The notes under the pieces were generated by a model. That model saw nothing but the letters and a program-made list of their open reading frames with translations. It ran no database searches and was not told the origin of the DNA. 64,000 nt of DNA from NCBI RefSeq assembly GCF_002024165.1, contig NZ_MWQN01000001.1, positions 620,001 through 684,000 on the forward strand, written 5' to 3'. Shown here piece after piece: positions 1-9,149 of the stretch (position 1 is the first letter of the stretch; the number at the start of each line of letters is the position of its first letter). Origin of the DNA: Embleya scabrispora. Lineage in GTDB: Bacteria > Actinomycetota > Actinomycetes > Streptomycetales > Streptomycetaceae. A program made the translations under genes and the position numbers.

Positions 1-659
1 CGCTCGGCGTGTTCATCCTGCTGCCGCTGGCGCTGGCCGGCTACGTCGGCGAGGAGAAGATCGGGCTCGACCCGACCACGTTCTACGTCGGCGCGTTCAA
101 CGACCTGGTGGGCGGCGCGGCCGACCTGATGGTGGTCTTCCTGATCGCCTCGCTGCTGCTGATCATGATCACCGGCCTGGCCGACGGCTCGCGCGTGCTC
201 TACAACATGGGCAAGGAGGGCACCACGATCAAGCAGGTCGGCGTGCTCAACCGGCGCGGCGTGCCGGCGCGGGCGCTGATGATCGCCCTCGTGGTCAACG
301 TGGTCATCCTGATCGCGCTCAAGACCCCGCTCGCGATCATCGTGACCGGCAACCTGGGCTACATCCTCACCCACGTACTGGCCATCTCGGGCTTCGCCAT
401 GCTGCGCAGGGACCGCCCGGACCTGCCCCGACCGATCCGGCTGCCGAGCTTCTTCGTCCCGCTGGCCTGGCTGCTCGCCGCTTTCCTGGCCGTGGTGTTG
501 GTGGTCGGTGCGACCGGCTTCTCCATCACCGGCTACGGCGGCTTCAAGGAACTGGGCATCGCCTGCGGGGTGTTGATCGTCGGCGTGGCGCTCTGGCTCT
601 ACCGCACCAGGGTCCAGGACCCGCGCGACGCGGCACACGTGGGTACGGCCGAACGGTAG
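1..659 (+). CDS. APC-family amino acid permease, C-terminal part
   Basis: This is the 3' end of a gene cut by the left edge of the window; the reading frame is open from base 3, so the GTG at base 9 is probably internal. About 218 residues remain. Hydrophobic segments alternate with short polar loops; the loop 'SRVLYNMGKEG' is the kind found in the APC (amino acid-polyamine-organocation) superfamily, whose members import amino acids or amines across the plasma membrane. The protein ends in a short charged cytoplasmic tail. The substrate cannot be told from this part. The gene faces the CGNR regulator tail to tail, with only 34 bp between the stops. Confidence 0.75.
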   Translation, partial: LGVFILLPLALAGYVGEEKIGLDPTTFYVGAFNDLVGGAADLMVVFLIASLLLIMITGLADGSRVLYNMGKEGTTIKQVGVLNRRGVPARALMIALVVNVVILIALKTPLAIIVTGNLGYILTHVLAISGFAMLRRDRPDLPRPIRLPSFFVPLAWLLAAFLAVVLVVGATGFSITGYGGFKELGIACGVLIVGVALWLYRTRVQDPRDAAHVGTAER

Positions 660-693
660 TTCCGATCGGCCGGCCGCCGTTCGCGTCCCCGTT

Positions 694-1299
694 TCACGAG
701 GCGGTGTGCAGGTTCTGTTTCGGAGTTCGGCCCGTTTGCTTCTTTGCCCGGTTGCCGCAGGTGTTCATCGAGCACCAACGGCGGGTGCCGGGGCGGGATT
801 CGTCCAGGAACAGGGCTCCGCAGAGCGGGCCGGCGCAGGCTCTGACGCGGGTGATCGCGTCGGAGTCGACCAGGTCGATCGCGTCCCGGGCGACCAGCGA
901 CAGGGTGGCGGAGAGTGGGTCCGGCGCGCTCCAGCGCACCCGCCCCCACGCGTCCACCGCCGGGGCCGGGGTCACGGCGGCGGCGGCGCGGTTGACCCGC
1001 TCTCGGCCCACGGATCGCCAGGCGGCCAACCCCTCGCCCCGGCAGGCCACCACGATCAGTTCGTGGATGGCCTCGCGCAACTGCCGGGCGTCGGCCACCG
1101 ATACGGCGGCGAAGGGGGCGACGGCGACGATCCCGCCGCCCGGGCCGAACTGCCGTACCCACGCGAACAGGGCTTCCGCGTCCGGTAGTTCCTCGACCTC
1201 CTGCGGCGTACCCCGGCGGCTCAGGGTGCGGATGAAGTCCAGGGCGAGCCGGCCCGCTCCGTGGCGGAATCGACGGGTGTCGGCGGCGGATCGCGGCAT
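694..1299 (-). CDS. CGNR zinc-finger transcriptional regulator
   Basis: The product is 201 residues. The N-terminal part matches the ABATE-type ligand-binding region of stress-linked regulators, with 'GRLALDFIRTL' near residues 15-25. The C-terminus carries a CGNR zinc finger: a Cys pair in 'CAGPLCG' followed by 'RRWCSMNTCGNR', giving four zinc-ligand cysteines and the family's name motif. Family members are presumed DNA-binding regulators of neighbouring or stress genes. The ATG is chosen because family homology begins right after it ('MPRSAADTRRF'); the much longer open frame upstream is antisense noise over the HEAT gene. It lies 71 bp downstream of the HEAT gene on the same strand and may be co-transcribed. 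Its target is unknown. Confidence 0.8.
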   Translation of the reverse strand: MPRSAADTRRFRHGAGRLALDFIRTLSRRGTPQEVEELPDAEALFAWVRQFGPGGGIVAVAPFAAVSVADARQLREAIHELIVVACRGEGLAAWRSVGRERVNRAAAAVTPAPAVDAWGRVRWSAPDPLSATLSLVARDAIDLVDSDAITRVRACAGPLCGALFLDESRPGTRRWCSMNTCGNRAKKQTGRTPKQNLHTAS

Positions 1300-1370
1300 A
1301 CCCGACAGCGTACTCGCGAACCGGTTTGACCGGTATGGCCCGGAACGCCGGCGCGGAGTACCGCGACCGG

Positions 1371-4300
1371 CTATTCGGGGGCCGCCGCGATCCGGTCGCG
1401 CAGTTCCAGATAGCGGCCGCGGCGATCCGGGCGGGCGTGCGCGGCGGCCTTGCGCAGTGCCGGCAGGACCGCGACCCCGATCCGGGCCAGGCCCTCGCCG
1501 GCGGCTTCGCGGATCACCGGGTCGGCGTCCGCGAACAGGGTGATCAGGGACGGCACGGCCGGCTGCCAACCGGCGTGCGACAGCGTGCGGATCGCGCCTC
1601 GGACGACGTCCCGTCGCGGATCGTCGAGCAACTGCTCGGTGTGTCGCAGGTATTCGGTGCGGTCGAGCACCCGCCGCGAGATCCGGTGTGCGTGCAGGCG
1701 CACACGCGGGTGCGCGTGACCGAGCAACTCGGCGACCAGGGCGCGTACTTCCGGATCGGCGCCGTGTTCGTCGGCGAGCCGGGACAGCGCCCGTCGGGCC
1801 TGCTCGGGGGCGTCGGCCCTTACCGTGGCGATCAGTCCGTCGCGGGTGGGGCGCTCGGCACCGGGCGGCACGGTCCGGGTGCGCAGCGACACCAGGGCAA
1901 GGCCGTTGCGATCGGGGCCGGGTGCGCGGAGTACGCCGCCGACCAGGGTCAATCGGTCGGCGAGCGCCATGCGCCCCTCGGCGCGCAGCCGGCGTACGGT
2001 CTCGGTCAGTTCCGGAGTGCGCCGCATCGTGCGATCGAGCAGCAGGTCGAGGCAGCCCAGGGCGCCGGCGTCCAGTCGGGCGCGGAGGGCTTCGGCGAGG
2101 ACGTCGGCGGACATCGCGCGGGTGGCGGAGAGTACCGCCGCCCGCACCGTGGGCGTGCCCTGCTCCCACCACGAGACGAGCTGCGGAGCCGCGCGTTCCA
2201 GGTCCTCCGGGGCCATGACCGCGCACAGTCGCGCGGCCCGGGTACGGGCGAGGTCGGCGTCCGGGCGGGTGAGCACGCCGGCGGGGTCGGTGTCGTCGAC
2301 GAGGTCGAGCAGGGTGGTGGCGAGGGGTCGCAGGAGGTGCGCGGGCAGGTCGACGGCGCCGCGCAGGTGGGCGTCCAGGACCACGCGTCGGGTGGCCGGC
2401 TCGGCCCAGTCGCACAGGGTCTCGGCGGCGGCCGTGCGGCGGCGCGGGTCGGCGGCGGCGAGCAGGGCCACCAGACGCTCGCGTTGCGGGGTCGAGCGTG
2501 GCTGGTCGAGGTCCTCCGCGTGCGGGAGACGGGTGGCGGCACCGGTGCGGGCGGACCGCCGGGCCCGGGCGGCCCGTTCGGCCGACATCCACGGCGGCGC
2601 GTCGATCGGCTGGAGTCGGGTCAGCCAGTCGAGCAGGGGTGCGCGGGTGTCGGGCGCGGCGCTCGGGAACGCGTCGATCAGGGCGGCGAGCCGCGTCCGG
2701 GAGTCCGGGTCGGCGGCGGTCTCGGTCTCGGCCCGGAACGCGGCGAGCGTCTGCGGCGAGCGCACGGCGGCATCGAGCCCGGACCGCCAGGCATCGAGCA
2801 GCGCGACCCGTTCGAGGTCCCGGGCCCCGGAGCCGCCGGCGTCCGGCCCACCCTCCGGTCGGAACGCCTCGTCGAGCAGCGCGACTTCGGCCTCCCAGGG
2901 GTTCGCTCCCGACCGCGCTCCGGCGAGTGCGCGCTCCACGTCCTCGCGAGTGCGGACGGCTCCGCAACCTCGCAGCACCGCCAGAGGGGCCCGGCCCGCG
3001 AAGGCCGGGTCCGGCAATGCGCGGATCCGGCGGGCGAGGTCGAACGCGGCGATCTCGGCCAACGAGCCCGCGATCGCCTCCAGGATCGCGCCGACTCCGT
3101 CCACCGTGCCGAGTTCGGCCGCGAGCACGTCGTATGCGTCGGCGAACGCGGCGCGTTCGGCATCCGACCACGGCGCGGGACAGGCCGCCACCACGAACCG
3201 CAACACCGCCGCCCGATCGGCCGGCCGGCACCGCGCCAGAGCGAGCATCTGCGGCAACGCCCTTCGCAGGACCGCCTGTTGGTCGAGCGTCGCCGCCTTC
3301 GGCCCACGCCGGACCAACCGCACCACGGCCGGCACGTCGTGGTCGCGCCGGCGGGCCGGGGTGAGCAGATCGGCCCGGAGTTCCCGGTCCTCCTCCGACA
3401 CCTCGGCCGCCGGCTTCGGCACCGTGATGTCGTGGGCCGCGAACTCCTCGGCCAGGTCCGGGAGGCCGCCGTCCCGCAGTTCGAAGTCCCCTCGCGCCAA
3501 CCCGGCAAGCATCGGCTCCGCGACCGGCGAGCCTCGGCGCACCAGCGCCGCCATCGCACCGGTGGACCACTCCCGGTCCAGGGCCTGGATCAGCAGCGCA
3601 CGTTCTCGCGCATGCGTCGCCCGCTCCGCCGCCTCCAGGACCCGTGCCCGGTACGCCGGTCCGAGCACCGCCCCGAGCGCCGCGGTCAACGAGTCGCGCA
3701 GACCGGGGTTGTCGTGCCGCCCGAGCCACCCGAGCAGCGCCGAGACCTGCCTCGGCGTGCCGGCGTCGATCAGCGCCTCCGCCGCCGTCTTCGCGACGTT
3801 CATCACCGGATGCTCCAGGCACGCCGCGATCGCCTCCCCCGCCCATCGGGCCCGCATCCGGCCCAGCGCGCGCAGGGCCTGACGCACCGTTCGCGGATCC
3901 GCGGAGGCGGTGAGCGGGATCAGGCTCGCGGACAACGAACGGGCGGCGTCCGGGTCCCGGGCGAGCAGCGCGATGGCGTGCTTCCGCACGTCCGGGTCGC
4001 GGTGCCGGATCAGGCGGTGGATACGGTCCTTGACGCCGGGCCGAGCCCGATGCGTACCGCACCCGGTCGCCTCGTGGCCCCGGGACAGCAGTTCGAGCAG
4101 GACGACCAGTTCGGCGTCGGTGACGCCCTCGCGGTCGATCACATCCAGCGTGATGCCGCGGACGAGTTCGGCGCGCGCCGCCTTCGGGTCGGTCGCGGCG
4201 AGCAGATACACCGGACGCAACGCACTGCGCCGGTACAGGCGTTCGCCGAGCCCGCCGATCGCCTCGACCACCTCGTCCGGCACCACCGGCTCGGCGATCT

Positions 4301-5969
4301 CCTCGCCCCGGTTCGCCACCAGGTCGCTCACCACCCGCAGCAGCAGGTCGGCGAGCGCCGGAATGGTCCGCGCGTCGCCGTTGCGGGCGATCCGGCACAG
4401 TGCGGCGACCGGACGGTCCGCGTCGATGTCCGCGGTGAGCAGGGCGAGTTCGTCCGGGTCCGGCATCCCGAGGTCGGCCGCGATCCGCTCGGGCAGTGCC
4501 CGTCGGTCGAGTCGGGCCCGCAACTCCCGGCGCCGGTGCGGATCGTCGGTGAGGTGCCACGACACCTCCAGCGCGAGGTCGGCCACCCCGCGCAGATGCG
4601 GCACCACCACCCCGCCCGGGTCGGCCACCCCCAGCCCTTCGCGCAACGCCGTGACCGTACGCGGCCCGCCGATCGCCTCCAACGCGCGCAACGCGGCCCG
4701 GGGCGCCCGGGGCAACGCGGCCAGTACGGCCTCCTCCGCGCCCGTGTACCGCAACGCGCGAAGGGCGGCCAGTACGGGCTCCGGCCGACCGTCACCGGCC
4801 AACCGAGCGGTCAGCATGTCGCCGACCGGCAGATCGGGGGCGCCCTGCGCGGCCAGCGCGGACAGCAGTTCCACGCATCGGGGCCAATCCGGGTGATCGT
4901 CCGCGACGGCGCTCAGCACCCGCAGCACCTCGTGCCGCACCGTGTACAGCACGATCGCCACGTCGACCGCGGCAACGCGGTGGTCGGCGAGCGCCATGGT
5001 GATCACGGCGGGCACGTCCTCGTCCCGGACGAAGTGCCCGCGCCGATGCATCGCCCCCAGACAGGCCACGATCGACTCTGCGAACAGCAGCGGATCCGCC
5101 TCGGCGATTCCCAACAGCTCGCCCACATCGCCGCGTTCGGCGAAGTCACCGATCGCGGCGAGGGCGCGCTGCCGCTGTCGTCCCGGCAACCCGGGATCCG
5201 CGGCCACCTCACGCAGCAGGCCGATCGTCCCGAAGCGCGCGGCGACCTCCACCGCGTCCGGAAACTCCGGCAGCAGTCGGCGCAGCGCCCGCTCCATCCC
5301 GGCCGGGATCTCCTCGGCGGCCCACGGCGCGGCCAACTCCGCCAACGCCCCCGCCACCACCTCGGCACCGGCGGCCGGATCCAGCAACTCGACCAGCCTG
5401 GCGCGGGCCTGCCCGGGCCCGATCAACGCATCGGCCAACGCCTGCCGCACCACCCGCAGCGCCGCCGCGCGCAACACCGGATCCGGCCGCGCCGACAGCC
5501 CGTCCAGCAGGGCCCCGACGTCGTCCACCGCGCCGGCGTCGATCCCCTCGACCGCCCGGTACAACTCCTCCCCCGCCGGCTCGGCCCGCACCGTCGCCTC
5601 GGGCCGGGCAAGGATCTCCGCCCGCAGCCAGGCGATCCGCACCCGGGCCGGCCACCCCGCGGCGCGCCGGTCCGGGAGGGGGACACGCAACCGCGCGTAC
5701 ACCTCGGCGAGCACCAAAGCCGCCTCGGCCGATCCGGCCGACACATGCGGCAACAAAGCCGCCGCCTCGCCGTCCGCACCACCCCCGGGCCGCCCGACCC
5801 GCTCCCGAAGCAACACCACCCCGAGGTGTCGCAGCGTCGGGTCCCCGTGCGCGACCAGGACCCGCAGCACCGGAATCGGGCACGGAACCCCGTCGAAGTA
5901 CGCCGAGAGCCACGCGGCGCCGGCCCGCGCCACGGCAAGCGACACGGCGTCCTGCCCGGGGATCGTCAT
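1371..5969 (-). CDS. large HEAT-repeat protein
   Basis: This 1,532-residue protein consists almost wholly of alpha-helical HEAT/PBS-lyase-like repeats. Examples are 'DPDVRKHAIALLARDPDAA', 'DPRTVRQALRALGRM' and, near the C-terminus, 'DPVIREAAGEGLARIGVAV'. No signal peptide or membrane segment is visible, so it should be cytoplasmic. Such solenoids are scaffolds for protein binding, and no catalytic motif is seen. Proteins of this kind and length recur in Streptomyces but have no assigned role that I know of. The start ATG lies in a leaderless-looking context, just downstream of a divergent intergenic region shared with the acetyltransferase gene. The coding sequence has strong GC3 bias, which creates very long false frames on both strands. 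Confidence 0.85.
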   Translation of the reverse strand: MTIPGQDAVSLAVARAGAAWLSAYFDGVPCPIPVLRVLVAHGDPTLRHLGVVLLRERVGRPGGGADGEAAALLPHVSAGSAEAALVLAEVYARLRVPLPDRRAAGWPARVRIAWLRAEILARPEATVRAEPAGEELYRAVEGIDAGAVDDVGALLDGLSARPDPVLRAAALRVVRQALADALIGPGQARARLVELLDPAAGAEVVAGALAELAAPWAAEEIPAGMERALRRLLPEFPDAVEVAARFGTIGLLREVAADPGLPGRQRQRALAAIGDFAERGDVGELLGIAEADPLLFAESIVACLGAMHRRGHFVRDEDVPAVITMALADHRVAAVDVAIVLYTVRHEVLRVLSAVADDHPDWPRCVELLSALAAQGAPDLPVGDMLTARLAGDGRPEPVLAALRALRYTGAEEAVLAALPRAPRAALRALEAIGGPRTVTALREGLGVADPGGVVVPHLRGVADLALEVSWHLTDDPHRRRELRARLDRRALPERIAADLGMPDPDELALLTADIDADRPVAALCRIARNGDARTIPALADLLLRVVSDLVANRGEEIAEPVVPDEVVEAIGGLGERLYRRSALRPVYLLAATDPKAARAELVRGITLDVIDREGVTDAELVVLLELLSRGHEATGCGTHRARPGVKDRIHRLIRHRDPDVRKHAIALLARDPDAARSLSASLIPLTASADPRTVRQALRALGRMRARWAGEAIAACLEHPVMNVAKTAAEALIDAGTPRQVSALLGWLGRHDNPGLRDSLTAALGAVLGPAYRARVLEAAERATHARERALLIQALDREWSTGAMAALVRRGSPVAEPMLAGLARGDFELRDGGLPDLAEEFAAHDITVPKPAAEVSEEDRELRADLLTPARRRDHDVPAVVRLVRRGPKAATLDQQAVLRRALPQMLALARCRPADRAAVLRFVVAACPAPWSDAERAAFADAYDVLAAELGTVDGVGAILEAIAGSLAEIAAFDLARRIRALPDPAFAGRAPLAVLRGCGAVRTREDVERALAGARSGANPWEAEVALLDEAFRPEGGPDAGGSGARDLERVALLDAWRSGLDAAVRSPQTLAAFRAETETAADPDSRTRLAALIDAFPSAAPDTRAPLLDWLTRLQPIDAPPWMSAERAARARRSARTGAATRLPHAEDLDQPRSTPQRERLVALLAAADPRRRTAAAETLCDWAEPATRRVVLDAHLRGAVDLPAHLLRPLATTLLDLVDDTDPAGVLTRPDADLARTRAARLCAVMAPEDLERAAPQLVSWWEQGTPTVRAAVLSATRAMSADVLAEALRARLDAGALGCLDLLLDRTMRRTPELTETVRRLRAEGRMALADRLTLVGGVLRAPGPDRNGLALVSLRTRTVPPGAERPTRDGLIATVRADAPEQARRALSRLADEHGADPEVRALVAELLGHAHPRVRLHAHRISRRVLDRTEYLRHTEQLLDDPRRDVVRGAIRTLSHAGWQPAVPSLITLFADADPVIREAAGEGLARIGVAVLPALRKAAAHARPDRRGRYLELRDRIAAAPE

Positions 5970-6142
5970 CGCTCGATCCTAGGCAGGCCCCGCAGCACGC
6001 GACGAGCGGGTTTTCCCACCCGCCCCGATGCTTGCCGTCGACACGCCGCGCCGGCTAGGTTCGCCGTCCGACCGCCGAAGACCCACAACACCGCGCACAG
6101 GGGACCGCCCACCAAAACACCAGGCACCAAGCAAGCACGAAA

Positions 6143-6167
6143 GCACCGAGCACCGAGCACCGAGCAC
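6143..6167. repeat. 7-bp microsatellite (caccgag type)
   Basis: Three and a half tandem copies of a GCACCGA heptamer lie in the 214-bp divergent gap between the HEAT and GNAT genes, ending about 7 bp before the GNAT ribosome-binding site. Apart from this repeat I see nothing distinct in the gap. Confidence 0.8.
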
Positions 6168-6183
6168 CACCCCTGGAGCCCCC

Positions 6184-7092
6184 TTGCCGACGACCTACCT
6201 CACCCCGCTGACCGACCCGAAACGGAGCCCCAGCGCCCACCGCCTGGCCTGGCTGGCCGCCGACACCAACGGCATCCCACGCGGCTCCGCCTTCCTGCGG
6301 CTGTTCGACAAACCCGGCCAGGACCACCTGGCCGAGGTGGAGGTACACGTACACCCGGCCGAGCGCCGCGACGGCGTCGGCACCGCTCTGCTCCACGCGG
6401 CCGTCGAGGCCGCCCGACAGGCGGGCCGCCGCTCTCTGCTCGCCCAGGCCGAGGCGGACTCGCCGGGCGCGGCGTTCCTGTCCGAGCGGGGATTCCGGGA
6501 CGTGCTGACCCTGATCTACGCCCGGCTGCCGCTGACCGACCACGAGCCCGACGACGCGGCGTGGGCCACGATCACCGAGCGGGACCACCCCGGCTACCGG
6601 CTGCGCTCCTGGGACGGCACCGTCCCGGACGCGCTGGCCGAGACCTTCGCCGCGTCCCGCCGCGCGATGGACGACATGCCGATGGGCGAGACCGACTACG
6701 GAACGGTCGTCTGGGACGTGGAGCGCGTCCGTGCGGCGGCCCGGGCCATCGCCGATCGCGGCGAGCTGCTGCATACGGTCGTCGCGATCGACACGGCCGA
6801 CGGCACCATCGCCGGCTTCACCGAACTGGTCGTACCCGGCGACGGCAAGGGCGACGGTCAGCACTACAGCACGGGTGTCCTGCCCGAACACCGAGGCCGC
6901 GGCCTGGGCCTGTGGATGAAGGCCGAGGCCATCCGGCAGGCCAGGGAACGCCACCCCGACCTCACCGCGCTGCTGACCGACACCGCCGACGCCAACCACG
7001 CGATGCGCGCCATCAACGACGCCCTCGGCTACCGACCGACCCACCGGTCGACCGAGTACCAACTCGACCTACCGGTGGGCCGATCGCATTGA
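6184..7092 (+). CDS. double-domain GNAT N-acetyltransferase
   Basis: The 302-residue protein has two GNAT folds. The N-terminal one has an acetyl-CoA-binding motif A of the form 'VHPAERRDGVGTALL', and the C-terminal one has 'VLPEHRGRGLGLWMKAEAI', which keeps the R/Q-x-x-G-x-G/A pattern. Two-domain GNATs of this size in actinobacteria acetylate small amines, often in mycothiol-like or antibiotic chemistry, but the substrate here is unknown. The TTG start is preferred: GGAG lies 5 nt before it, and the frame upstream of it is low-complexity with no homology-like content. The gene is divergent from the HEAT gene and converges on the chitinase gene with 22 bp between stops. Confidence 0.8.
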   Translation: MPTTYLTPLTDPKRSPSAHRLAWLAADTNGIPRGSAFLRLFDKPGQDHLAEVEVHVHPAERRDGVGTALLHAAVEAARQAGRRSLLAQAEADSPGAAFLSERGFRDVLTLIYARLPLTDHEPDDAAWATITERDHPGYRLRSWDGTVPDALAETFAASRRAMDDMPMGETDYGTVVWDVERVRAAARAIADRGELLHTVVAIDTADGTIAGFTELVVPGDGKGDGQHYSTGVLPEHRGRGLGLWMKAEAIRQARERHPDLTALLTDTADANHAMRAINDALGYRPTHRSTEYQLDLPVGRSH

Positions 7093-7114
7093 CCGGAGCC
7101 GGCGCGGCGGAGAA

Positions 7115-8350
7115 TCAGCAGGGCCCCAGGTCCTGCCACACCCCCCACTGCCCGGTCGTCCCCGGCTCCTCACCCTGCGTCCACCACTTGGCCTTCCACG
7201 AATGACCCTTGTATGAAACGGAGTTGCCACTCTGGTAGACCGCCGTGCGATCCCACGCCGCGATCGTGCAGTTGCCCGGCGGGGTGGTCGTCGGAGGGGC
7301 CGTGGTCGGCGGGGTCGTGGGCGGCGTGGCGCCCGCGAACCGTACCGAGAACTTGGTGAAGTCCCAGGGTGCCTGCGCAACACTGCTGCACACGCCCGAC
7401 GTTCGTCCGCCGTTGTCCGGAGGCGTGCACTGCCGGTCGCGATTGACCGACCAGTTGGTGAAGCGCGCCATGTGATGGCTGATCGCGTAGTCGTAGACCG
7501 TCTGGAAGTCCGCCTGGTAGAAGTACTCGCCCGTGTCGCTGCGCCCGTTCATCTGCGAAATGCCTTCGTGGGCATAGGCGGTGGCGGCGTCCCAGCCGAA
7601 CGTGCTGCGCAGGATCGAGTTGAAGTTGGTCAGCGCGGAGGTCTGCGCCGCCGCTCCGTTGAAGCCGCCGTCGAACGGCATGATCGAGAAGTTGTCCGGC
7701 GTGAAGCCCTGCGCCTTGGCCTCGTTGAGCATCTGCTTGCCGAACCAGCCGGTGCCGTCGGCGGTGCCGGCGGTGGTCACCGAGATGTAGATGCCGGGAT
7801 TCTTCTGCTGGAGGATCTTGGCCGCGCCGATCTCGTTGTGGATGGCCGCGCTGTTCTCGTACTCCGGCTCCTCGAGGTCGAAGTCGAGCGCCTTGAGCCC
7901 GTACTTGTCGACCACCTGCTGGTACGCGGCGGCGGTCGCCTCCGGCGTGCCGCAGGTCTGACCGAGCTTGGTGCCGCCGTAGCCGCCGATGGACACCGAG
8001 ACGTCACCGCCCTTGGCTCGGATCGCGGCGATCACGCCCGCCACCGCGGTATCGGTGGCGACCGGCTTCGTACCGTCCCAAGTCGGCGTACAACCACCGC
8101 CGTTGGGCGCGAGGATGAACGCGAGTTGGAACGCCTTCAGGCCGGTGGCGTCCATGACCGCTCCGGCGTCCGGCGGGTCGTTGTCGAGCGGCATGAGGTA
8201 GGGGGCGGCGGCATACCAGTTGCTCCCGACGCCACCCGGCGCGGACGCGGCGGGTCCGGCGGCGGTGGCTCCACCGGTGAGCGCGAACATCGAAAGCAAC
8301 CCGGCGGACGCGGCGGCAGCGGCAAGTATGGGGACGAAACGACGTGCCAC
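7115..8350 (-). CDS. secreted GH18 chitinase with CBM5/12 chitin-binding domain
   Basis: This 411-residue enzyme hydrolyses beta-1,4-GlcNAc chains outside the cell. It has a cleavable signal peptide (residues 1-31, 'MARRFVPILAAAAASAG' start), a GH18 barrel (about 40-318) and a Pro/Thr linker rich in PPTT repeats. A C-terminal CBM5/12 module follows (about 355-411), with the usual aromatic pattern AWD...Y..G..VSY.G..W.AKWWT. The catalytic signature reads D156-F-D158-L-E160, with E160 the likely proton donor; the first Asp of the canonical DxxDxDxE is Lys here, as in some GH18 subgroups. Two DasR-type operators lie upstream, so expression is probably repressed by DasR and released by GlcN-6-P. 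The neighbouring GntR, ROK and SIS genes fit one amino-sugar unit. Confidence 0.9.
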   Translation of the reverse strand: MARRFVPILAAAAASAGLLSMFALTGGATAAGPAASAPGGVGSNWYAAAPYLMPLDNDPPDAGAVMDATGLKAFQLAFILAPNGGGCTPTWDGTKPVATDTAVAGVIAAIRAKGGDVSVSIGGYGGTKLGQTCGTPEATAAAYQQVVDKYGLKALDFDLEEPEYENSAAIHNEIGAAKILQQKNPGIYISVTTAGTADGTGWFGKQMLNEAKAQGFTPDNFSIMPFDGGFNGAAAQTSALTNFNSILRSTFGWDAATAYAHEGISQMNGRSDTGEYFYQADFQTVYDYAISHHMARFTNWSVNRDRQCTPPDNGGRTSGVCSSVAQAPWDFTKFSVRFAGATPPTTPPTTAPPTTTPPGNCTIAAWDRTAVYQSGNSVSYKGHSWKAKWWTQGEEPGTTGQWGVWQDLGPC

Positions 8351-8370
8351 GGGGGACTCCTGTGGGGGAC

Positions 8371-8384
8371 TTGGTATAGACCAA
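8371..8384 (-). promoter_or_regulatory. DasR-type operator (dre) before chitinase, proximal
   Basis: The site is TTGGTATAGACCAA, matching the published dre core TGGTCTAGACCA at 11 of 12 positions and lying 20 bp before the chitinase start codon. Streptomyces chitinase genes carry such sites over their promoters, bound by the GntR-family repressor DasR. Binding here is inferred. Confidence 0.75.
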
Positions 8385-8426
8385 TGGCCAAAGCGTGGCC
8401 CTCCCCTTCCGCACCGTCAATACATT

Positions 8427-8440
8427 GGACTGGACCAATT
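8427..8440 (-). promoter_or_regulatory. DasR-type operator (dre) before chitinase, distal
   Basis: A second site, TTGGACTGGACCAA, matches the dre core at 10 of 12 positions and lies 56 bp (centre to centre) upstream of the proximal one. Paired repeats of this type are a known arrangement at Streptomyces chitinase promoters. Confidence 0.65.
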
Positions 8441-8564
8441 TCGCCACCCGTCGCACAACCACCCGGTCACCCCGCACCCCTCCCCGGACCCACCGGCCCC
8501 GGCCCGAACCGCGCGGACCTGCGCTCCCGCCGGCGGCCCCCGACACCTTCGACGGCTTCGGCTC

Positions 8565-8790
8565 TCATCCGACGACAGGCACATCACCCGGCCTCAACAC
8601 CGCGGGACCGGTCTCGATCACCTGGATCGGCTCGTCGGCCGAGATCGAGGTCCTGAAGTCCGGCGCCACGAGATCGTCCGTCTTGTGCACCGAATCGATC
8701 CGCACAGCCAACCCCGACGGCGCCTTGCCCTCCTCCACACTGTGGAGGGCGCGACGGCGGCCGCGGAGCTCGTTCCCGAATGTTCGTGCG
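8565..8790 (-). pseudogene. possible gene remnant, C-terminal end only
   Basis: Most of the 800-bp gap between the chitinase and the GntR gene has no gene. In this stretch the minus strand reads about 70 codons with protein-like composition and normal GC3 bias, ending in 'PAVLRPGDVPVVG' and a TGA stop. No plausible start with a ribosome-binding site is visible, and the sequence upstream of it looks random. I do not recognise the family. It may be the end of a decayed gene or chance. Confidence 0.25.
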
Positions 8791-9040
8791 GGCGTTTCCG
8801 GGGGGAGCAAACCAGGTCGTCGGGGGGACTCCGCCGTGGCGCAGGATCGAGGGCGAGGCCTCGTCGGGAGTGTGGTCCGAGCGTGAGCGCCGCCGGAAAC
8901 CGACCAGACGTTCGGCTCTCCCGTGATTCCCTCACCCCACATCCGCCGCCCCGGCGGGGTGTGCCTTCGCGCAGGTCGAGCAGGAGGGTGTCGCGGCGCA
9001 TGTGGCGATGTGAGACAGGTCACCGGGAAGTTCATCCGAC

Positions 9041-9054
9041 TTGGTCTGGACCTT
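9041..9054 (+). promoter_or_regulatory. DasR-type operator (dre) before GntR gene
   Basis: TTGGTCTGGACCTT matches the dre core at 10 of 12 positions, about 95 bp upstream of the GntR gene's GTG. An AT-rich TATATT about 18 bp downstream could be the -10 box, so the site would sit where a repressor acts. Auto- or cross-regulation by a DasR-like protein is inferred. Confidence 0.55.
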
Positions 9055-9149
9055 TCGTGGTCCGGCGCGGTTATATTCAACCGTCTTTAGTAAACCGAGC
9101 ATGCAATAAATCCGCGCCGCACAGGCGTCGGAGAGCCGAGGGGGCGTCC

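Noticed and set aside
694-4560. A 1,288-codon minus-strand frame running into the CGNR gene
   Set aside because: Only its last 201 codons have protein character; the rest is an Arg/Pro-rich out-of-frame reading of the HEAT gene.
1326-7205. A 1,959-codon open frame on the plus strand across the HEAT and GNAT genes
   Set aside because: It is antisense to the HEAT gene, has Arg/Gln/Gly-rich composition without any family motif, and arises because GC-rich third positions exclude stops in the opposite frame.
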